A DNA stretch of 64,000 nucleotides from positions 3,162,001-3,226,000 of the forward strand of contig JAJUBI010000002.1 in the NCBI GenBank assembly GCA_022419385.1, given 5' to 3'. Source of the DNA: Paraconiothyrium sp. Pb-2020. Its lineage: Eukaryota; Ascomycota; Dothideomycetes; Pleosporales; Didymosphaeriaceae. Below, piece by piece: positions 33,649 to 44,852 of the stretch; positions within the stretch are counted from its first letter, which is position 1; every line of letters starts with the position of its first letter. The notes beneath the pieces were generated by a model, which did not search any database, was not told the DNA's origin, and worked only from the letters and a program-made list of their open reading frames with translations. A program made the translations under genes and the position numbers.

Positions 33649-34149
33649 ATGTCAGAAGTCGTTGTCAAAGCAAGTCGAACCTGTTCCAACATACATACAC
33701 AAAGCAATCATGCTCCTCACCGTGCTCATCGACTGGGCTACTTCATCAGCTTCATGCTCTTCTACTCCGGCATCGCCAGCCTCCTTTACCCACTTTACAG
33801 TGTGTCCGTCCTCTTCCTCCCTTCGCCACTCACTCCTTACATCTTCTCACTGACCCACATCCATCAAGTCGCCCGAACCCTCTTCGCCGTCCCCAATGCG
33901 ACACCCGAGACCGCTACCTTCTACCCTGGCCTCGCCGGCCGCAACATTACCTGCAATTAAGCGCTCCTAACCCTCCTACTGACGGGGCAGATGCGCGCGG
34001 CGAGTGTCATGGTGACATGTCTAGTGTGCAATGGGGCCAGCGACTACTATGTGCTGCTAAGGAGGGAGTGGAGCGAGAAGGTGGGGCCGCATGTGTTCAA
34101 TATGTGTGTGGGAGGTGTAGTGGGGCCGGGGTTGGTGCTGTTGTGGTAG
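33649..34149 (+). pseudogene. small DUF4267-like membrane protein with internal TAA
   Basis: A small hydrophobic protein resembling fungal DUF4267 membrane proteins. From the ATG at 33649 the frame runs through 'LGYFISFMLFYSGIASLLYPLY' and 'AGRNITCN', meets TAA at 33958-33960, and continues in the same frame as 'ALLTLLLTGQMRAASVMV' and 'CLVCNGASDYYVLLRREW' to 'GPGLVLLW' and a TAG at 34147-34149 (167 codons in all). The part after the stop is just what the family has after the 'GxRNxx' block, so the TAA looks like a nonsense change. No GT..AG intron removes it convincingly. The N-terminal start is uncertain. Function of the family is unknown. Confidence 0.55.
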
Positions 34150-34558
34150 GGACATGAAGTTGAGGGTAATAGAAGGTAGTAGGAGAGAGGTCCCGGGGGT
34201 GGAATAGATATATATTGGGTTGATGAAGTACATAATTTGGCATACCGTGGTTTATTGTGGTGGTTTTGGCTATTTGTAAAAGTCTCGATCAGAAGAAAAT
34301 GTCGCTTGTTTCAGCGTGCTTTCGTAAGCCATGGTAATCAGTTTCGTAGTATCCATCTCTTATGGGAACGATCATAAAACATAGACATACTTTTAACGCT
34401 TCAAACAAATCGTTGCTTTAGAAGTTGAGGGAAACGCGAATGTTGGTTCGCCCAGAAGAAGGCACATATCAGAAAAGGCCGATAGAAGCGATGTCCCGGC
34501 CAGCTAGCTGCCTACTGCGCAGGGTACCAGTAAAGGCTGGGAATCCTGGCAATCTGGC
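34150..34558. other. convergent 3' intergenic region
   Basis: About 410 bp between the 3' ends of the DUF4267-like locus and the PAS-domain gene; AT-richer than the flanking genes and without any recognisable feature. Confidence 0.5.
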
Positions 34559-36134
34559 TCACTTGAGACCCGGGTCACCAAAGCCGTAAGGATCATTGCT
34601 CGAAGAGCTTCCAGAGCCCGAAGCATAGCCCGATGGAGCCATAGAATTTTTGTCTCTGTGTCCCGATCCGGCATTCGGATCCCAGATGGGGAAGCCATCC
34701 GGAGGTTGAGAGTCACCAACAGGTTTGCTCCTGGAGTCTGCGTATTCAGCGAGACTCCCATTAATCCCAACCAAAGCCCATGCGAAGACTGCGACGTCGC
34801 GAATGGCTTGCATGAATGTGTTCTGCACCGCCGATGGAGGAGCTGCCAGGGCCATCGCAGGGTGCATTGCACCAAGTGGATATGGTGGAAGCTGAGGCAG
34901 AGCGGGCGCGAACATGGGTTGGTGTGCCCATGGAGCAGCGAAAATTCCATTGTTTACTGCGGGTTGCGCAGCAGGAGTAGGTTGAACAGGACGAGCGCGG
35001 CGAAGGCACACAACAAGCCCGTCCGAGGTGCAGGAAACCACAGCTTCAAGCTCGATAGGTCCGTCGCGTGCATTTGAGTAAGGCGAACCGGCTGCTAGGG
35101 AAGAGCCAGCTGAACGAGCCTCAGAGTGACCGTTCGAGCGGTCGGCAAGATTTCCCGAGGCCTCTCGTGAATTAGAGCCACCGCTAGTGTCCATACCATT
35201 CGATACGTGCGAGCGGCTATTTGAAGACTCGTCGCGCGATAGCGAAGTGTCTCCATTGGTCGTCGCAGTCTCAGACTCGTCTTCGGAAGATGTAATGTCT
35301 GTCATTACGTCGTCCTCGCTCTCTGAAGCTGAAGTCAATGGGTCCGGGGGTTCGTCCTGACGAGGGTCACGGAAGAAGAAACGCAGATAAGCGATGGAGT
35401 CATTGCCCTTGGCCGACTCCAAACATTTGACTGCGTCGTTCAAACAGTTCTGGGCGATGCAAAAGTAGAAGCTGCGTCCTATCATCTCGTCGCTCGGTAT
35501 GCCAAGAATCTCCTCGATACCGTTAGTGGCATACATGACGGTCAATGTTCGAGTGAAACGATTGAGGAAGAGTGCGGCTCGCGGTTCATGCGTCTGGCTC
35601 TCTGGGCCAAGGGTAAACTTGCTGGACAAGTGTGACAACATATGGTAGCGTGGATCCTTGGGAGATGAAGAAAACAGCTTCCGCACGATGGGGGCTTCTG
35701 CCGCACGTTCTGCGATGTCCGGTTAGAAATGTTAGGCGTTGGGTTGCGTGGCTTGCTTACTCTGGCTATTCATTCCTTGGCGGTATATAGAGGTGCAACA
35801 GACCATTACATCGTAGACGATGGAGAAGCAGCACTCGCACCCGACCCAGTCGCCCTGACGGTTCTTGATTCGGCAGTATGACAAGACGGAAGCCTTGTCC
35901 AGCCGCACGCTTCGGTCATGAAGCTGCTTTGCTACAGGAACCTCCTCTGGGTGGAAGAAGTCCCATACCGACTTGTTGACGACCTCGTCCGGCGTGTGTC
36001 CGAGGATGTCGACAATTGAGTCTGAAGAGTAGAGGATGTGGGCATCCTCTGAGAGGTCTGTTGTTGTAAGCTACGACCAACACTATGCTGCACAGAGAGA
36101 ACATACCATGAATGGTAATAAAGGTGGTGTCCAT
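34559..36134 (-). CDS. PAS-domain regulatory protein
   Basis: Predicted intracellular sensor or regulator with two PAS folds. Exons 36134-36107, 36057-35761 and 35709-34559; 491 residues. The first PAS region is at about residues 5-100 ('LSEDAHILYSSDSIVDILGH', 'VVNKSVWDFFHPEEVP', 'RIKNRQGDWVGCECCFS'); the second lies after 'SPKDPRYHMLSHL' ('NRFTRTLTVMYATNGIEEIL', 'GRSFYFCIAQNCL'). The flavin-binding LOV motif NCRFLQ is missing, so a blue-light sensor of the White Collar/Vivid type is unlikely. Between and after the PAS folds are acidic, Ser-rich linkers ('SASESEDDVMTDITSSEDES'). No DNA-binding domain is visible. The short first exon (28 nt) is supported by phase and by a GTATGT donor. The family is widespread in Pezizomycotina; its exact role is not known to me. 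Confidence 0.85.
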
Positions 36135-38264
36135 GATTACAAGGGCAAGTGGATGCTGGGACTATAGGTATCCTGCTCACTTCCCGCCTTGGTCCGGTTA
36201 TGTCGAATCTAATAATTCGCTAGGACCGGCGGTGAAGTAAGAATCTACCAGACGTGGCTCAGACACGTCCTTCTTTTCTACCAAAGGAGGGAGAGTTGCG
36301 GCGGTGGAGGGGCGACAGTGGACGGCCTGTTGTCAGGTCCCGAAAGGGCCTAGAGGCGCTGTGGTACTTGCAGGCTGTGGACACGACAGGAACACCCGGC
36401 CAGGCAGTTGTGCAATGCCGTGTGCTGGGTCAGCAGAGCAGGACGCAGGGCAGCTGCAACGAAGCGAGGCCGAAGGACTCGGGTGCGAAGGCTGAGGTCA
36501 CTGTCGCAGATGATATGTCGATGGAGCCTTCCGAGTGCGGTTAGTCGGCAACTGCACTCACAGAGGCATGCCGCAGAAACGCGCAGAGCTGTGACGGGAC
36601 GCGAAGAGCGACCGGGGTGACAGACGCAGACGCAGGAGCAGAGCGCGTTGTGTGCGAGGGTGCAGAAGGCGTGCTGGGGACGAAAAAGCGCCACGGCGTC
36701 AGTGAACGGCTTGGGGCCCTGCGCGCGTCGGGAGAAACGGGGCGAAAATGCGAGGTGCCAACGGCCTCTGAGTGGAGACCGGACGGACAGCAGGCTGGTT
36801 CCGGCGAGCCGTGGGGTGCGGCAATGGCTGGCGCTGTGGGCGTTGTGGAGCGGCTTTGCAACTGTTGCTGTGCTGCATCACCGCACTGGCACGGCCTGCA
36901 GCAGAGAGGAGGCGCCTTCGGAAGGCAGGCACGTTGCAGCGTGGGGTAGGAAGGCGCCCCCGGCTGCTAGGGTCACAGGCACGACACTGGACCTCGGGGC
37001 ATGGCAACGGGCAACGACTGCTCGAGAGTGCACCGCTGCTGAGAACTCGCCGCCATCTGCTGCGGGCGAATCAGACGGCCACCGCACACGTGCCATGGCC
37101 GTTCAACGCGCACCACACCGACAGACAGCCGCGCCTACATGCTGCGGGGCTGCTGCTGGGTTCGAGCTATCACCGCCGATGCGCAAGCTCCGCCCGCTCG
37201 AAGCGACTCGACTCTCGCCTCTCACCGTTGCACCTGTCAGTGTCACCGACGCCCTCTTCTCCACCGCCCATCTCTTGCCCGCTACCCAGACACACTGCTC
37301 CTCCATGGCCAGCCTTTGCCGCACCGCGTGGGCACAGCAGACTTTGACCACCTGTACGTGCATGCCGAACCAAGGCACAGCCCGTCTGGCCTCGAGGTGG
37401 TGTGAAACAACTTGTTTTTTACGCATGCATATGCACCCGAGCCAGCCCCATTGACCACCCGTGATTCCGTAGCCTTCGCCCTGCTTTATTGGCGACTCCC
37501 ACGCCCAGGAGACGGGGAACTGGTTCGCGACTTCCGCATCCGCACCCTGCATTAGTCGGCTTACATGCAGAACGCACACACAAGCTGCCATGCTTGCAGC
37601 CTTCAGTACTGAAAACTGGGGCCTTCACTTTCTGCTTGTCAACAAGATGATGCCACGTTTGTCCAACAACTGGGACGATTATCGGTCTGATTTCCGAAAG
37701 CAACAGAGGTCCACCTGCTCCTCATATACAACGTGACAATGCTATAACCGAACAGATGCGTGTGGTGCATGTGCTACCCAACATACAGTATCTTGATCAG
37801 TCCACTGTTTCAACACGAAGACTGGAAAGTACGATACCTTGAGGAACTTCCGCGGACATAGTCCTAGGACTTCCTCGTGTAAGAATCAGTAACATCACTT
37901 TACCGAGCGTCATTTGAATCGGACACCATGCAAGTGGACCCCTACTTGGTATATGCGTTGTATCGGTGGGAGTGGGGCTACACACCTTTACGCACCATCT
38001 CATGTGCGAAACAGTATGGTAACACTAAGTGAGACTACACAAGCGTTTTGTACGATGCGTCTGCTTCTCGATTGTGAAAGCAAGACCAACCTAGGCTTTG
38101 TTTACCTCTCACACACTCCGAGCGTGGTATTGAGGATGCTTTTGGTCTGGAAAACTATGCTTTAAGTTCACAACATTCAAGAACTTCGCTATGCTATGCA
38201 AATTTCCTTCCAAACAATCCCAGATCCCCACCACCGACTATCCCATCCCCATCCCTGACCAACA
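36135..38264. other. 2.1-kb GC-rich intergenic region, no gene recognised
   Basis: Upstream of the PAS-domain gene and downstream of the purine permease. The first kilobase is GC-rich and produces long open frames in several phases at once (for example 36648-37454 plus), with low-complexity Arg/Ala/Pro translation and no domain. I see no RNA gene or repeat here. Confidence 0.5.
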
Positions 38265-40229
38265 CTAAGTTTTCATAGCCTCAACATCTCCCTGCTCATC
38301 GCTCCGTTTTCCCTTCTGGATCCTATCCCACTCGACTCTATCAGCCGGCTCATCCGCCTCGTCAGCCGTCAACTCCGGCATCTCCTCGTCCTCAATCTCC
38401 TCTGGCAGGATTAAGTTGAGTACGAGGTTAATAAAGGCCACAATCGCGAAGCCTGTCTCCAGGACCAGCACGATGGCGTTGTAGAAACCCAGGAGTGCGT
38501 GGTTGGGCCCCGAATAGGTGAAGACGTAGGAAAACCAGCTACACGAAAGTGTCAGTATGATGAGGGTGGCAGTAGGAAAGGAGGCAGAACGTACTCAGGC
38601 ACCAACGTGGCGCCCAGCCCGACCGTAAACCCTGCCGTCAGAATAAATCGGTTCCTCCTAGTAAACTCAACTGTACTGATAATCCTTATACCGGACACTG
38701 CAACCGCTGAGAAGAGAAAGGTCGTCATGCCGCCGAGGACGGCGGACGGTATGGCGACGAGCGCGGCGGCAAACTTTGCGAAGACGCCCATGATGATCAG
38801 CCAGAAGCAGGCGGCGAAACCGGCTTTGCGGTTTGCACAGCGGGTGAGAGCAATGACGCCGTTGTTTTGGGCGAAGACAGACATGGGGGTTATGGTGCAG
38901 AGGCCGGAGAGGATGCCTGCGTGAGGGGTTAGAAGGGAAGGACCTCCAAGGAGCTGACATCTTTTCAAGTTTCGGACGTGCTCGATATAAGCAAACGAAA
39001 GTTGACGTACCATTGAGCCCGTCAGCAAGTATGCCACCCTGAATACGCGAATCGAAAAGTTCGCCGTCGACGTCCAGACGCGAGACATCACAAGTAGCAG
39101 TAATATCGCCCATAGCTTCCATAGCGAGGACCATGTAGACGGCAAGTAAAGGCAACACAATAGGCCCGTATACTGAGAGCTTAAAAGTATGCACCCAGAT
39201 AAAGGAAGCAGCCGGCGAAGAATCTATTGAGCTTCTGTCAAAGTATCCACACGCGGCAGCGATGATACACCCGACGAGCAGGCCAATAACAACAGCTGTG
39301 GACTTCATGATGGGGGAGCCAAAGCGCTCGCAGATGATTATGGTGATGAAAACACTAAACCCGAGGCCAACGAACTCGGCACTTCCCCATGGAAGCGCGT
39401 GAGGTGCATTGATGTTAGGGCATAGTTGGAAAAGGCCTGTCTCGGGTCTGCTAGCGCAGTCGTTCGAGCCACCCGCCCAGTTCTGGAATCCGGTTTCGAT
39501 GAGATGAACTCCGATGAGCATAACGGTGGGACCGGTGACGAGGGGAGGGAAGATGCGCTTGAGGATCCTGGGCGGAGTGAAGGACATGAGGATTTCGAGG
39601 AGAGCGCAGACACATTGCGTGCCCAGGATAGCTCCGTAACCATCCGGACAAGGAAGCTTGTTCCCATCTGCGTCAATCGGGCAGAACCCGGTCTGGTACA
39701 TCTGCGCCAGCGCTCCGGTGGCGATAGGGATGGTCGCAAAGGACGTCCCGACTACACTGATGAGGCCTGTGCCAAGATAATAATTAGTCTTGTAGAAGTG
39801 GAAGCGCGACATCTGAATCGCAGAAAGTATCCCGGATACAATCAACGAAGTCGAGACTAGGTATTGCTGCATCTCCAGTGTTAGGTTTGCTGAGCTAGAA
39901 AGGATAATGGGCGGCGTGATGATACCCGCCAACATGGCAAGCGCATGTTGGAAACCGAGAAGAAGCGCGAGAAGAACTGGCATGCGATCATGGAGACCGA
40001 AAAAGGGCGCCGCTCTTCGTTCCTTTTTCATGAAAGGGAGATTCGGCTTGAACAAAAATGCATAATCGTAGCGCCCAATGAGTCCCTCCCTACTGCATTG
40101 TTATTATGAAAGATTATACAGTGTGAGAATAGCTTACTTCGTGGTGAAAGCCTTCACCAAGCGGCGAGCCTTCTCACCAACACTTCTTTTTGGGCCGTGA
40201 TCTGGTCCAATACGGTCTGGTATAGCCAT
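38265..40229 (-). CDS. purine (uric acid/xanthine) permease, NAT/NCS2 family
   Basis: Plasma-membrane proton symporter for uric acid and xanthine of the UapA/UapC type. Exons 40229-40138, 40092-39011, 38916-38595 and 38538-38265; 589 residues, close to UapA. The N-terminus joins across intron 1 as 'FTTNREGLIGRYDYAFLFKPNLPF', the conserved family entry. 'LLGFQHALAMLAGIITPP' is the first span (QH motif of NAT proteins). The family signature QNNGVIALTR is at about residues 408-417, in exon 3. About a dozen hydrophobic spans are visible. The cytoplasmic tail is acidic ('EEIEDEEMPELTADEADE'), as in fungal members regulated by endocytosis. All introns (45-94 nt) have GT..AG ends and matching phases. 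UapA versus UapC cannot be decided by eye. Confidence 0.95.
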
Positions 40230-42721
40230 AATTCTGGCAGTCACTTTTGAGCAGGGTATGGTGGAACCTGTTGTATATTTTAGCCTGCCATGCGGCTGAC
40301 ACTACCGACAGAACGACAAGATGGATGGGATGAATTTTCAACGGAATCTGAAGGCTGGTTAGACGTACGGCGAAGGCAACGAAAGCGATAGCTGAATCAG
40401 CTGCCCAGGTATATGGTCGACGAACGCGAGCGTTGATCGATGCGCCGTGTGCGCTACGGGAACTTGAAAGTCGCGTATTGGTTAAGTGGGCTAGCCTTCG
40501 ATACCGAATAGTTACCGAGACGTTACGCTTGGAGGGCGTGCATGTGTCGGATTGTAAATGGCAGCTGCAAAGATGATGCGAGATAATGACAGCCTAAACA
40601 TGATGGATGTTTCATTATTTAAGGATTCACATTGGCAAGGATTATCGTGAATGATTACGGGGATGCATCTAAGGGTTAGCTTTTCCGGGCAAGATTAGGT
40701 GTCCAAGAACACACAAGAAAACAAAAAGCAACACGCATAGCCATTCATTGGCAGCCTGTTATCGCAAAAATGGTCGTGTATGCTGTAATCAACGATCCGG
40801 ACGCAGGGCGATTTCTGGAGGTCGCCGACAGCATCGCTATCCTCCGCCAGCCTCATCGAGTTCTCCACAATAGGGGAATTTGTACATGGAACTAGATCCA
40901 GTTGTGGATACGGGCAACATGATGTTGCTAAAAGCTTAACAAACATTGCTGATAAGCACCACGTTCCGCCTCGCTAAGCCCGAGGGATGTAGGACACGTG
41001 ATCCGGGCGCCTCCGATGTGGAGGACAACAATCGTGTTAGAAATCCCACACAGAGACGCCGAAGACCTATCCTAGATACAATACTGAACGCAGTGCTGGA
41101 AAGTCCCGAATCCGGCTGCGCTGCCTTCGCTGGGTTCCGACGACACCTACTGCTCCCCTGCGCGGGGATCGGCGTCCGCACTTGGCCTGCCATTGGGTAC
41201 ATATGGTTGTCGTATAGTACACGACTCGTTGCGCTATGGCTAATGATTGTTACGATCCCTCGCCGTTGCGAAATGGTATTCTGAATGTATGGCAATAGAC
41301 AGATCGAGGAGGTAGATAACGGGGCACTGGTTGCGACCGTAATGCGATATAAGAAGGCGAGCTCCCCGTGGCCGTATTTCTGCCATGTTGGTACTTGAAT
41401 ATTTGCATCCAAGGTATCGTATTCAGCAATATACCCCGGAATTTCTATCTCACTTGGGTCTGTTCATAGTGAGTCGGAAGGTTCCTGACGAAATCCCAGG
41501 GTAGCTGCAAGGGAGCTGATAAATCTGTAGGTAGATACAACATGGGCGACCGGTAGCTGACTGGCGTCTGGCTGTACGTGACCTATGTAACCGCCTCCAA
41601 GAATCGGAGGGAGGGTGTTCGGGGAGGAGGACGATGTGACACTGTTGAGGAAAAGCACATGTGCACCTTCCATCACCATACCGTTGGGCAAGAAGCACCT
41701 CCGCATCACAAGGCATCATCTGTAACCGAGGCAGGTAAGAGTGCACATGGATGCCTATGATATGCGCGAAGCAGAAGAATTCCAAGGTCTGACTTGATAA
41801 CAGACGTTGAACTTGCGCAGAGCGACACGATAAGGCTGATGTTGGGAGCCTTCGGTTGTAGACTAACCGAAACGGGTCACAGTTGCGAACGCCCTGGACC
41901 GCGAGACCACGAAGCTGCGAACACGGTGACAAGTCGGAACGGTTCGTATGAGCCGTAGAAGGAGAATTGTATCAGAGAGGTTCTTGCGTAACACTGCAGG
42001 CGTTCGCTTCCCGATGCTGACGACTGCGATTTACGGCGCGTTCGATTGCATCACTACCTCTAAGATAAGATCGACGAGCTAGCATTGCTGGATCAAGCCA
42101 TCTGCCTGGCAGTTCCATGACGGTGAGGATGCCATGCTCCGGAGACGAGGGACGAGTGTAGCAGACGCTGAGGAGACGACTCATGCACTGTCTTTTGCCA
42201 CACATGGACGCTTCTCGACGCTGCGATCGGCGGGGTGCTTACGGCGAACGAGTGCCGCTCCAAAATTCTCTGCACTCCGTTACTCGCCCAACGCCACGCC
42301 TGCGGGTGGGCAAGACCCTGAGCGAGCGAATGGCAAGATGCGCTAGGCCGAGTGCGGCGGCCGTGACGAGCGTTTAGCGTCTCGAAAGTGCTGGATGCAA
42401 GGTCCCGGTCCATTCGCTTGGCGCACGGACACCACTGCAGCGTTGGGGGTTCAACATTTCCGACCCTCACCCCGGTTGTTTCCACCAAGCGTCTCCATTC
42501 CACCGCCTTTTATTGTCGGCCTCGCTTGCCTTCCACCGTCCCTCCATCCTCATCCCTCTTTCCCTCGCTCCCACTCACTCCCTCCCTCCCACTCCATCGC
42601 CTCGTGCGTGGTAGAACAGTCCTGCGTGGACTTGACACATTGACAGGCGACTGGTGCGTCTCCGTGTTGCGAAACTCCCTCGCCCTACAAAAACCCTCGC
42701 TCCTCGCCGCACACGACAACC
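40230..42721. other. 2.5-kb divergent intergenic region
   Basis: Separates the divergent purine permease and desaturase genes. I checked the longer open frames (for example 41450-41932 minus) and found no domain or splicing support. The last 200 bp form the pyrimidine-rich leader of the desaturase gene. Confidence 0.5.
42527..42600 (+). promoter_or_regulatory. pyrimidine-rich tract upstream of the desaturase gene
   Basis: About 75 bp almost free of purines, dominated by CCTC and CCCT units, lying 120-195 bp before the start codon. Such CT blocks mark the region just around transcription starts of strongly expressed fungal genes. Confidence 0.5.
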
Positions 42722-44218
42722 ATGCCTTCCCACCAGCCTGTCGCAGGCGAGATGGCCGTCGACCCTCAGTTTGTCTCGCAGCCATCCGCCATGGCTAGCA
42801 CTGCCGAGCCGAACCGCAACCCCAAGTACGACCCCAAGAAGCCGCACATCACAGATCTTCCCATTACGAGGGGCAACTGGTACAAGCACGTCAACTGGCT
42901 CAATGTAAGCTCCAACACACGCAGTATCGTGATTGACCACCGCTGACGAGCCAACCAGGTCTTCCTCATCGTTGGCATCCCTTTGATGGGCTGCGTCTAC
43001 GCTTTCTGGACTCCACTTCGCTGGCAGACCGCCCTCTGGGCTGTCATCTACTACTTCTGGACCGGTCTAGGCATCACTGCTGGCTACCACCGTCTCTGGG
43101 CTCACAAGTCATACAACGCGTCTCTTCCGCTGAAGATCTTTCTCGCGGCCGTCGGCGGTGGAGCCGTCGAGGGCTCCATCCGCTGGTGGAGTCGTGACCA
43201 CCGCGCTCACCACCGCTACACCGACACGAACAAGGATCCCTACAGTGTTCGCAAGGGCCTTCTGTACAGCCATTTCGGGTGGATGCTCATGAAGCAGAAC
43301 CCCAAGCGCATCGGTCGTACTGACATCACCGATTTGAACGAGGATCCGGTTGTTGTCTGGCAGCATAAGAACTACCTCAAGGTTGTTTTCTTCATGGGTT
43401 TGATCTTCCCGACCATTGTCGCTGGGCTTGGCTGGGGTGACTGGCTTGGTGGCTTCATCTACGCTGGTATCCTCCGCATCTTCTTCGTACAGCAGGCTAC
43501 CTTCTGCGTCAATTCCCTTGCTCACTGGCTTGGCGACCAGCCTTTCGACGACCGCAACAGCCCTAGGGACCACGTCATCACTGCTATTGTCACTCTCGGC
43601 GAAGGCTACCACAACTTCCACCACGAGTTTCCCTCTGATTATCGGAATGCCATCGAGTGGCACCAATATGATCCCACCAAGTGGAGCATTTGGCTCTGGA
43701 GCAAGCTCGGTCTCGCCTACGACCTCAAGCAGTTTCGTTCGAACGAAATTGAGAAGGGTCGCGTTCAACAGCTCCAGAAGAAGCTCGATCAGAAGCGATC
43801 CAAGCTTGACTGGGGCGTTCCCCTCGAACAGCTTCCTGTTATCGAATGGGACGAGTACGTTGAACAAGCCAAAAATGGCCGTGGTCTCATCGCTGTTGCT
43901 GGTATCGTTCACGATGTAACCGATTTTATTGCAGAGCACCCCGGCGGCAAGGCGCTTATCAGCAGTGGTATTGGCAAAGACGCTACCGCTATGTTCAACG
44001 GTGGTGTTTATCTCCACTCCAATGCCGCTCACAACCTCCTCTCTACCATGAGGGTTGGTGTTATCCGTGGCGGATGTGAGGTTGAGATCTGGAAGCGCGC
44101 TCAGAAGGAGAACAAGGACGTCCAGATCGCCAAGGACGAGGCTGGCAACCCGATCATTCGAGCTGGTAACCAGGCCACAAAGGTCCACCAGCCTATCGTC
44201 AGCGCAAGCGCGGCGTAA
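42722..44218 (+). CDS. ole1: acyl-CoA delta-9 desaturase with cytochrome b5 domain
   Basis: Endoplasmic-reticulum enzyme that makes oleic and palmitoleic acids from saturated acyl-CoA. Exons 42722-42904 and 42959-44218; 480 residues. The three histidine boxes are HRLWAH (about 105-110), HRAHHR (142-147) and HNFHH (279-283), with paired hydrophobic segments between them. The C-terminal cytochrome b5 domain has 'EHPGG' (387-391) and a second heme His near 'YLHSNAAHN', so electrons are supplied in cis, as in yeast Ole1. The start ATG is in a good context (CAACC before ATG) after a CT-rich leader. The intron is 54 nt with a GCTGAC branch. Codon use is strongly biased to C-ending codons, consistent with high expression. 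Confidence 0.97.
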
Positions 44219-44852
44219 GCGTGACCTTAAAGAATCCATTTCAACTTACAACATAAGCGACTCGGCGTTGGGATGTCTACACCTTGTTTTGGCGTAGTAT
44301 GTTTTTCTTTCTTTTTCAAGCATTCGCTTGGGCCCTCGAACCCCAACCACGATTAGACGGCATGCGGTTGTGATTTGTTATGGCAGTGGCTTCAGTGCCG
44401 AAAACTTGGCCAGGCAGAATCAGCCATACTTATATAGATCGCAAAACGATGACCAGTCATGACTTGAACTATTTCATCTACGCAATGTGATTTCAATGAG
44501 CCGGTGACATGAATACTAATGATCGGCTTTGCCATTGATTTTATCACATTACACAGGACGGCACAATACGTAGTCTGGACAGCCTAACTTCGAAGCACAA
44601 GAATTGAAACGCGAACTTCGAAGCACAAGAGCTGAAACGCGTCGAGTTCTCTCGAATTGACCAGCTATGTCGATATGAGCACGCTATGACGCACTTGCCG
44701 TGAGTTGACTACACAGTGGTCGTTGTTGCCTTGCTTGTGCTCGCCTAATCTAAAAGCGTCGCCTTACATCTCAATGGTGAACCCATCGTCAGCCTTATTC
44801 TACGCACAGAATACCCGACTTCGCCCGAGATCACAGAATCTCACATCTAGCC
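44219..44852. other. intergenic between desaturase and tdp1
   Basis: About 630 bp, both neighbours on the plus strand. It includes a 28-bp tandem duplication (listed separately). No gene recognised. Confidence 0.5.
44586..44641. repeat. 28-bp tandem duplication
   Basis: Two directly adjacent 28-bp copies, beginning AACTTCGAAGCACAAGA and ending GAAACGCG, at 44586-44613 and 44614-44641. They differ at two adjacent positions only (AT versus GC in the middle). Located about 210 bp before the tdp1 start codon. Each copy contains the palindrome TTCGAA. Confidence 0.9.

Noticed and set aside
36648..37454. 268-codon open frame upstream of the PAS-domain gene
   Set aside because: Open frames occur in several phases of the same GC-rich DNA; composition is Arg/Ala/Thr-rich without a domain.
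41450..41932. 160-codon minus-strand frame between permease and desaturase
   Set aside because: No domain, unusual composition rich in Cys, His and Arg, and no supporting intron or leader signals.
43109..44239. 376-codon open frame on the minus strand over the desaturase gene
   Set aside because: Antisense shadow of a highly codon-biased gene; no domain, and the plus-strand desaturase is certain.
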